From: an uncultured Bacteroidales bacterium
GTDB taxonomy: Bacteria > Bacteroidota > Bacteroidia > Bacteroidales > UBA932
Assembly (NCBI GenBank): GCA_934702165.1
Contig: CAKUYG010000035.1
Span: 1-14,476, forward strand
Direction of reading: 5' to 3'
Length of the DNA: 14,476 nucleotides
The translations under genes were made by a program, and so were the position numbers. Each line of letters begins with the position of its first letter. Position 1 is the stretch's first letter. The notes under the pieces are model-generated. The model had not been told where the DNA came from. It did no database searches and was given only the letters and a program-made list of their open reading frames with translations. Shown here one piece after another: positions 12,744 through 14,476 of the stretch.

Positions 12744-13318
12744 TTATGTGCCTCCGTTGATGTAGGCGGACAGGCTCTGCGGCTCTTCCGGCTTTTTTGG
12801 CGGCTCCAGTGCGTCAAGCAGGAGCGTTATGCGGCGCGGGGACATGGTTTTCCAGAAATCCCGCTCCGGCAGATGCAGCCGGAAGAGCCAGATGGCAAGA
12901 TAGCCGGGGAAATCAAAGCCGTTCGGCTTCGGTTCCCCCGGCTGTGTCAGTTTTTTTCGTCTTCCTGCGGTTTCGTTTCGGCCCCCGCGTTCTTCAATAT
13001 TTCGGCCCGGACCAGCGGATAGATCAGCTTTCCGGCCTCTACAGTCTGCGTGAGCGTGAGCTTTCGCCCCAGCTGCTTCCGCGTAAATACCAGCGGCAGT
13101 CCGTTTTCATCGGTTATCCCCTGTGAATCCGCTGCGTCCGTCAGCATGCCGGCGAGAAACGCCAGCGTACTTTTGATCCCACGGACCCGATCCAGCGCCT
13201 GCACGAGATTTCCATCGTATTCGTCCTGCACGTATGCGATGGCGTTCATGTTGCAGGTCAGCCTGTACACCCGGCCTTCAAATTCATAGTCTACGGTTTC
13301 GAGCTTTGTTGTTTCCAT
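12744..13318 (-). CDS. Tail assembly chaperone, long form made by programmed -1 frameshift
   Basis: This is the predicted GT-type product, 191 aa. The first 123 residues are shared with the short form; after a -1 slip at 12956-12950 translation continues through 68 further codons to a TAA at 12746-12744. The extension contains GFDFPGYLAIWLFRLHLPER followed by DFWKTMSPRRITLLLDAL. The D-F-W-x-T/M-x-P-x-x-x-x-x-L-L-D-A-L pattern is typical of T-domains in phage tail chaperones, so selection has kept this out-of-frame stretch. The extension has no usable start or ribosome binding site of its own. The long form would recruit the major tail protein to the tape measure protein during tail assembly. 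Confidence 0.87.
12902..12943 (-). promoter_or_regulatory. Nested stem-loop downstream of the slippery site (frameshift stimulator)
   Basis: On the minus strand an 8-bp stem AGCCGGGG/CCCCGGCT (12943-12936 with 12909-12902) encloses a second perfect 6-bp hairpin, AAGCCG-AA-CGGCTT (12929-12916). The structure begins 6 nt after the slippery heptamer, inside the 5-9 nt window usual for -1 frameshift stimulators. Confidence 0.82.
12947..13318 (-). CDS. Tail assembly chaperone, short form (G-type)
   Basis: The 123-aa protein (METTKLETVDYEFEGRVYRL at its start) is the unshifted chaperone. Its start overlaps the major tail protein stop by one base (TGATG). It is mainly helical after residue 20, with an AIAYVQDEYDGNLVQALD segment and an ALGRKL-like FTRKQLGRKLTLTQTVEA stretch. 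It ends in a charged tail (KPQEDEKN) that is encoded by the slippery site. Position between major tail protein and tape measure is diagnostic. Such proteins coat the tape measure protein before tube polymerisation and are absent from the finished tail. Confidence 0.92.
   Translation of the reverse strand: METTKLETVDYEFEGRVYRLTCNMNAIAYVQDEYDGNLVQALDRVRGIKSTLAFLAGMLTDAADSQGITDENGLPLVFTRKQLGRKLTLTQTVEAGKLIYPLVRAEILKNAGAETKPQEDEKN
12950..12956 (-). promoter_or_regulatory. Slippery heptamer A AAA AAC for -1 ribosomal frameshift
   Basis: In the zero frame the minus strand reads GAA AAA AAC TGA, so A AAA AAC follows the X XXY YYZ rule in the right phase and stands directly before the stop. After slipping, translation reads CTG ACA CAG and bypasses the TGA. 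Confidence 0.92.
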
Positions 13319-13878
13319 CAGGCCTCACCCAGCTTCCCTTTGATCCAGGCAACGGCCTCCGCCGCGGTGTCGACGGTCTCGGTCTCGAGCAGCAACTCGT
13401 CGGCGGAATCGTCCGCGAGGAACTCGCCGGTCGTGGTCGGCGTGTTGAACTGGATGTTCTCGCCCTTGGTCTGGTAGGACAGCGAGGGCGGGCCGAACAG
13501 CGCTTTCGGCACCCAGACGCAGGTGTATTTGGTCACGCCGTCGATCTTATCCGGCGCGTAAAAGCCGACGCCAACATAGTTCGCGATGTCTTTTGCCGAA
13601 AATTTCAGATTTTCCTTGCTCGTATCGGATGTGCAGCCGTAGAGCATGGCCTGTGCGGCCTTTTTGATGTACTTTACAGCCAGCGAGATCGTTCCGCCGG
13701 TGGCAAGCTTGATATACTCGGCAAGCTTGGATTCCGCGTACAGGCGGCCCTCGGCGAACTTGAGTTCCAGCTGCGCGCTCATGGCGTCGCCGACGTCGGT
13801 CGGCTCTGTGTAGGTCACGGTGCCGGACGTGTTTTTATACTTTCCCGCCCGGATGCCGCGTAAGTCAAAACTAGGCAT
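13318..13878 (-). CDS. Major tail protein, phi13 family type
   Basis: The 186-aa protein begins MPSFDLRGIRAGKYKNTSGT, followed by VTYTEPTDVGDAMSAQLEL and FAEGRLYAESKLAEYIKLA. This arrangement is characteristic of phi13-type major tail proteins of Firmicute siphophages. These polymerise as hexameric rings to form the tail tube. The body has NYVGVGFYAPDKIDGVTKYT and a C-terminal segment ending VAWIKGKLGEA. The length fits the family. The ATG at 13878 follows the preceding stop without a gap, with AAAGGGG about 11 nt upstream. It would be the most abundant product of the operon. Confidence 0.92.
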   Translation of the reverse strand: MPSFDLRGIRAGKYKNTSGTVTYTEPTDVGDAMSAQLELKFAEGRLYAESKLAEYIKLATGGTISLAVKYIKKAAQAMLYGCTSDTSKENLKFSAKDIANYVGVGFYAPDKIDGVTKYTCVWVPKALFGPPSLSYQTKGENIQFNTPTTTGEFLADDSADELLLETETVDTAAEAVAWIKGKLGEA

Positions 13879-14307
13879 TTACAATAGGCCCCTTTCTTTC
13901 AGCTTTTGTGTGAGGATTTTTTCGAGTTCTCTGTCTACTTGTTTTGCCGCTTCTTGCGAGCCCTTCGTCCAGAAATACGTTCCGGTTATCCTTCCGTATT
14001 CCGGCCCGCGCCCGTAGTTCAAAATGAAAAGCACAGCCGCTTTTCGCTCGCCGTGCTTGTTTCTTCCAACAGCTGTTACCTGAATGTATGGTTCCCCGTA
14101 TTTGTTTTCCCGGATCTTCGTTGGCTTGATGCTTTTGACATAGCCCTCCGTCGCAAATCCACTTTGCGCCACACGTTTTTTGATTTCAGCCGCTAGGATT
14201 TTGCCCGCCGCTGTCATGATCTCTTTTACCGTTTCTTCATCGAGAATGTCTGTGCCTTTCAGCGTTGCTAACATCCCGTCGATTCCGGATGTCTCGAATT
14301 TAGCCAT
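13879..14307 (-). CDS. HK97-gp10-like head-tail / tail completion protein
   Basis: The 142-aa protein starts at 14307 with GGAGG 9 nt upstream and overlaps the preceding gene by 8 nt. The N-terminal helix (DEETVKEIMTAAGKILAAEI) leads to KKRVAQSGFATEGYVKSI. The conserved central block follows: GEPYIQVTAVGRNKHGERKA, then AVLFILNYGRGPEYGRITGT. A C-terminal helix has FWTKGSQEAAKQVDRELEKI. This is the layout of HK97 gp10-type proteins, which act at the head-tail joint or in tail completion. Gene order fits exactly: one connector gene upstream and the major tail protein downstream. Confidence 0.88.
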   Translation of the reverse strand: MAKFETSGIDGMLATLKGTDILDEETVKEIMTAAGKILAAEIKKRVAQSGFATEGYVKSIKPTKIRENKYGEPYIQVTAVGRNKHGERKAAVLFILNYGRGPEYGRITGTYFWTKGSQEAAKQVDRELEKILTQKLKERGLL

Positions 14308-14476
14308 ATTCCGCGCCCTCCGTTTCGGCGATGAGCGCGATCTGCGTGCGGCCCGTCTCCTTGTCGTAGGTCTCCATGTCTACGGTAGCAATGTAGCCTG
14401 CGGCCTCCAGCGCGGCTTTTACGCGCTTTAAAAGCCCGGCGGCAAAGCCCTCGGCAAAGATGGAAACGGCGTACTG
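14300..14476 (-). CDS. Head-tail connector / tail terminator protein, C-terminal part only (partial)
   Basis: The frame is open from the right edge to a TAA at 14302-14300, giving 58 residues. They begin QYAVSIFAEGFAAGLLKRVK and include AALEAAGYIATVDMETYDKE, then a TGRTQIALIAETEG strand. Its stop overlaps the start of the gp10-like gene by 8 nt. The alpha-beta pattern and position between head genes and the major tail protein suggest a tail terminator or minor capsid/connector protein. The start and most of the protein are outside the window, so the family is not certain. Confidence 0.75.
   Translation of the reverse strand, partial: QYAVSIFAEGFAAGLLKRVKAALEAAGYIATVDMETYDKETGRTQIALIAETEGAEYG

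Noticed and set aside
12743..12817. N-terminal extension of the tape measure protein
   Set aside because: The extension has a basic, non-phage-like composition, overlaps the frameshifted chaperone and lacks a ribosome binding site; the ATG at 12742 has an ideal one.
1..14476. CRISPR array, tRNA, rRNA or insertion sequence
   Set aside because: No regularly spaced repeats, cloverleaf, rRNA-like sequence or transposase frame was found on either strand by reading.

Overview
The window holds the tail-to-lysis end of a siphophage-type prophage, or of a temperate phage genome, from a moderately GC-rich Firmicute. A gut Clostridia host of the Oscillospiraceae/Ruminococcaceae kind is my best guess. 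The grounds are the GC-rich codon use, the strong GGAGG-type ribosome binding sites, the phi13-type major tail protein, the r1t-type holin and the DUF6273-like adhesin. The host call is inference. No integrase, CI-like repressor, replication gene, terminase or capsid gene is visible.

From 14476 down to about 1911, everything runs on the minus strand as one dense late operon. In transcription order it encodes the end of a head-tail connector or tail-terminator protein, an HK97-gp10-like protein, the major tail protein and a tail assembly chaperone. The chaperone has a textbook -1 frameshift site that gives a longer GT-type product. Next come a 594-aa tape measure protein, a large FnIII-rich tail protein, the tail hub, a small OB-fold/Gly-linker baseplate protein, a BppU-like protein, a repeat-rich fibre protein and a DUF6273-like adhesin with a candidate hypervariable C-terminus. 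These are followed by three small unknown proteins, an XhlA-like protein, an r1t-type holin, an amidase endolysin and a small sigma-region-4-like HTH protein that has no canonical start codon. Most junctions overlap or abut by 1 to 14 nt. The operon ends in a perfect 16-bp hairpin terminator at 1880-1915 that also serves the converging operon.

From about 458 to 1856, a separate plus-strand operon of three genes converges on the late operon. Its promoter has a consensus -35 and -10 with a 17-nt spacer that carries a 17-bp perfect palindrome. The operon encodes a 91-aa protein of unknown function, a 236-aa protein with three tandem C-x2-C-x13-C-x2-C zinc ribbons and a C-terminal HTH, and a 112-aa protein with a closely related HTH. 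A small unknown first gene, palindrome-controlled promoter and downstream HTH proteins match the layout of anti-CRISPR/Aca operons. This is the most interesting candidate for an undescribed system here, but the link is architectural only.

At the left edge (314 to <1), a minus-strand gene for a Gly/Ala-rich protein with a charged helical C-terminus runs out of the window. The 217-nt divergent gap between it and the plus operon holds an 11-bp tandem repeat, a 12-bp palindrome and the promoter/operator. No tRNA, rRNA, insertion sequence or CRISPR array was seen.
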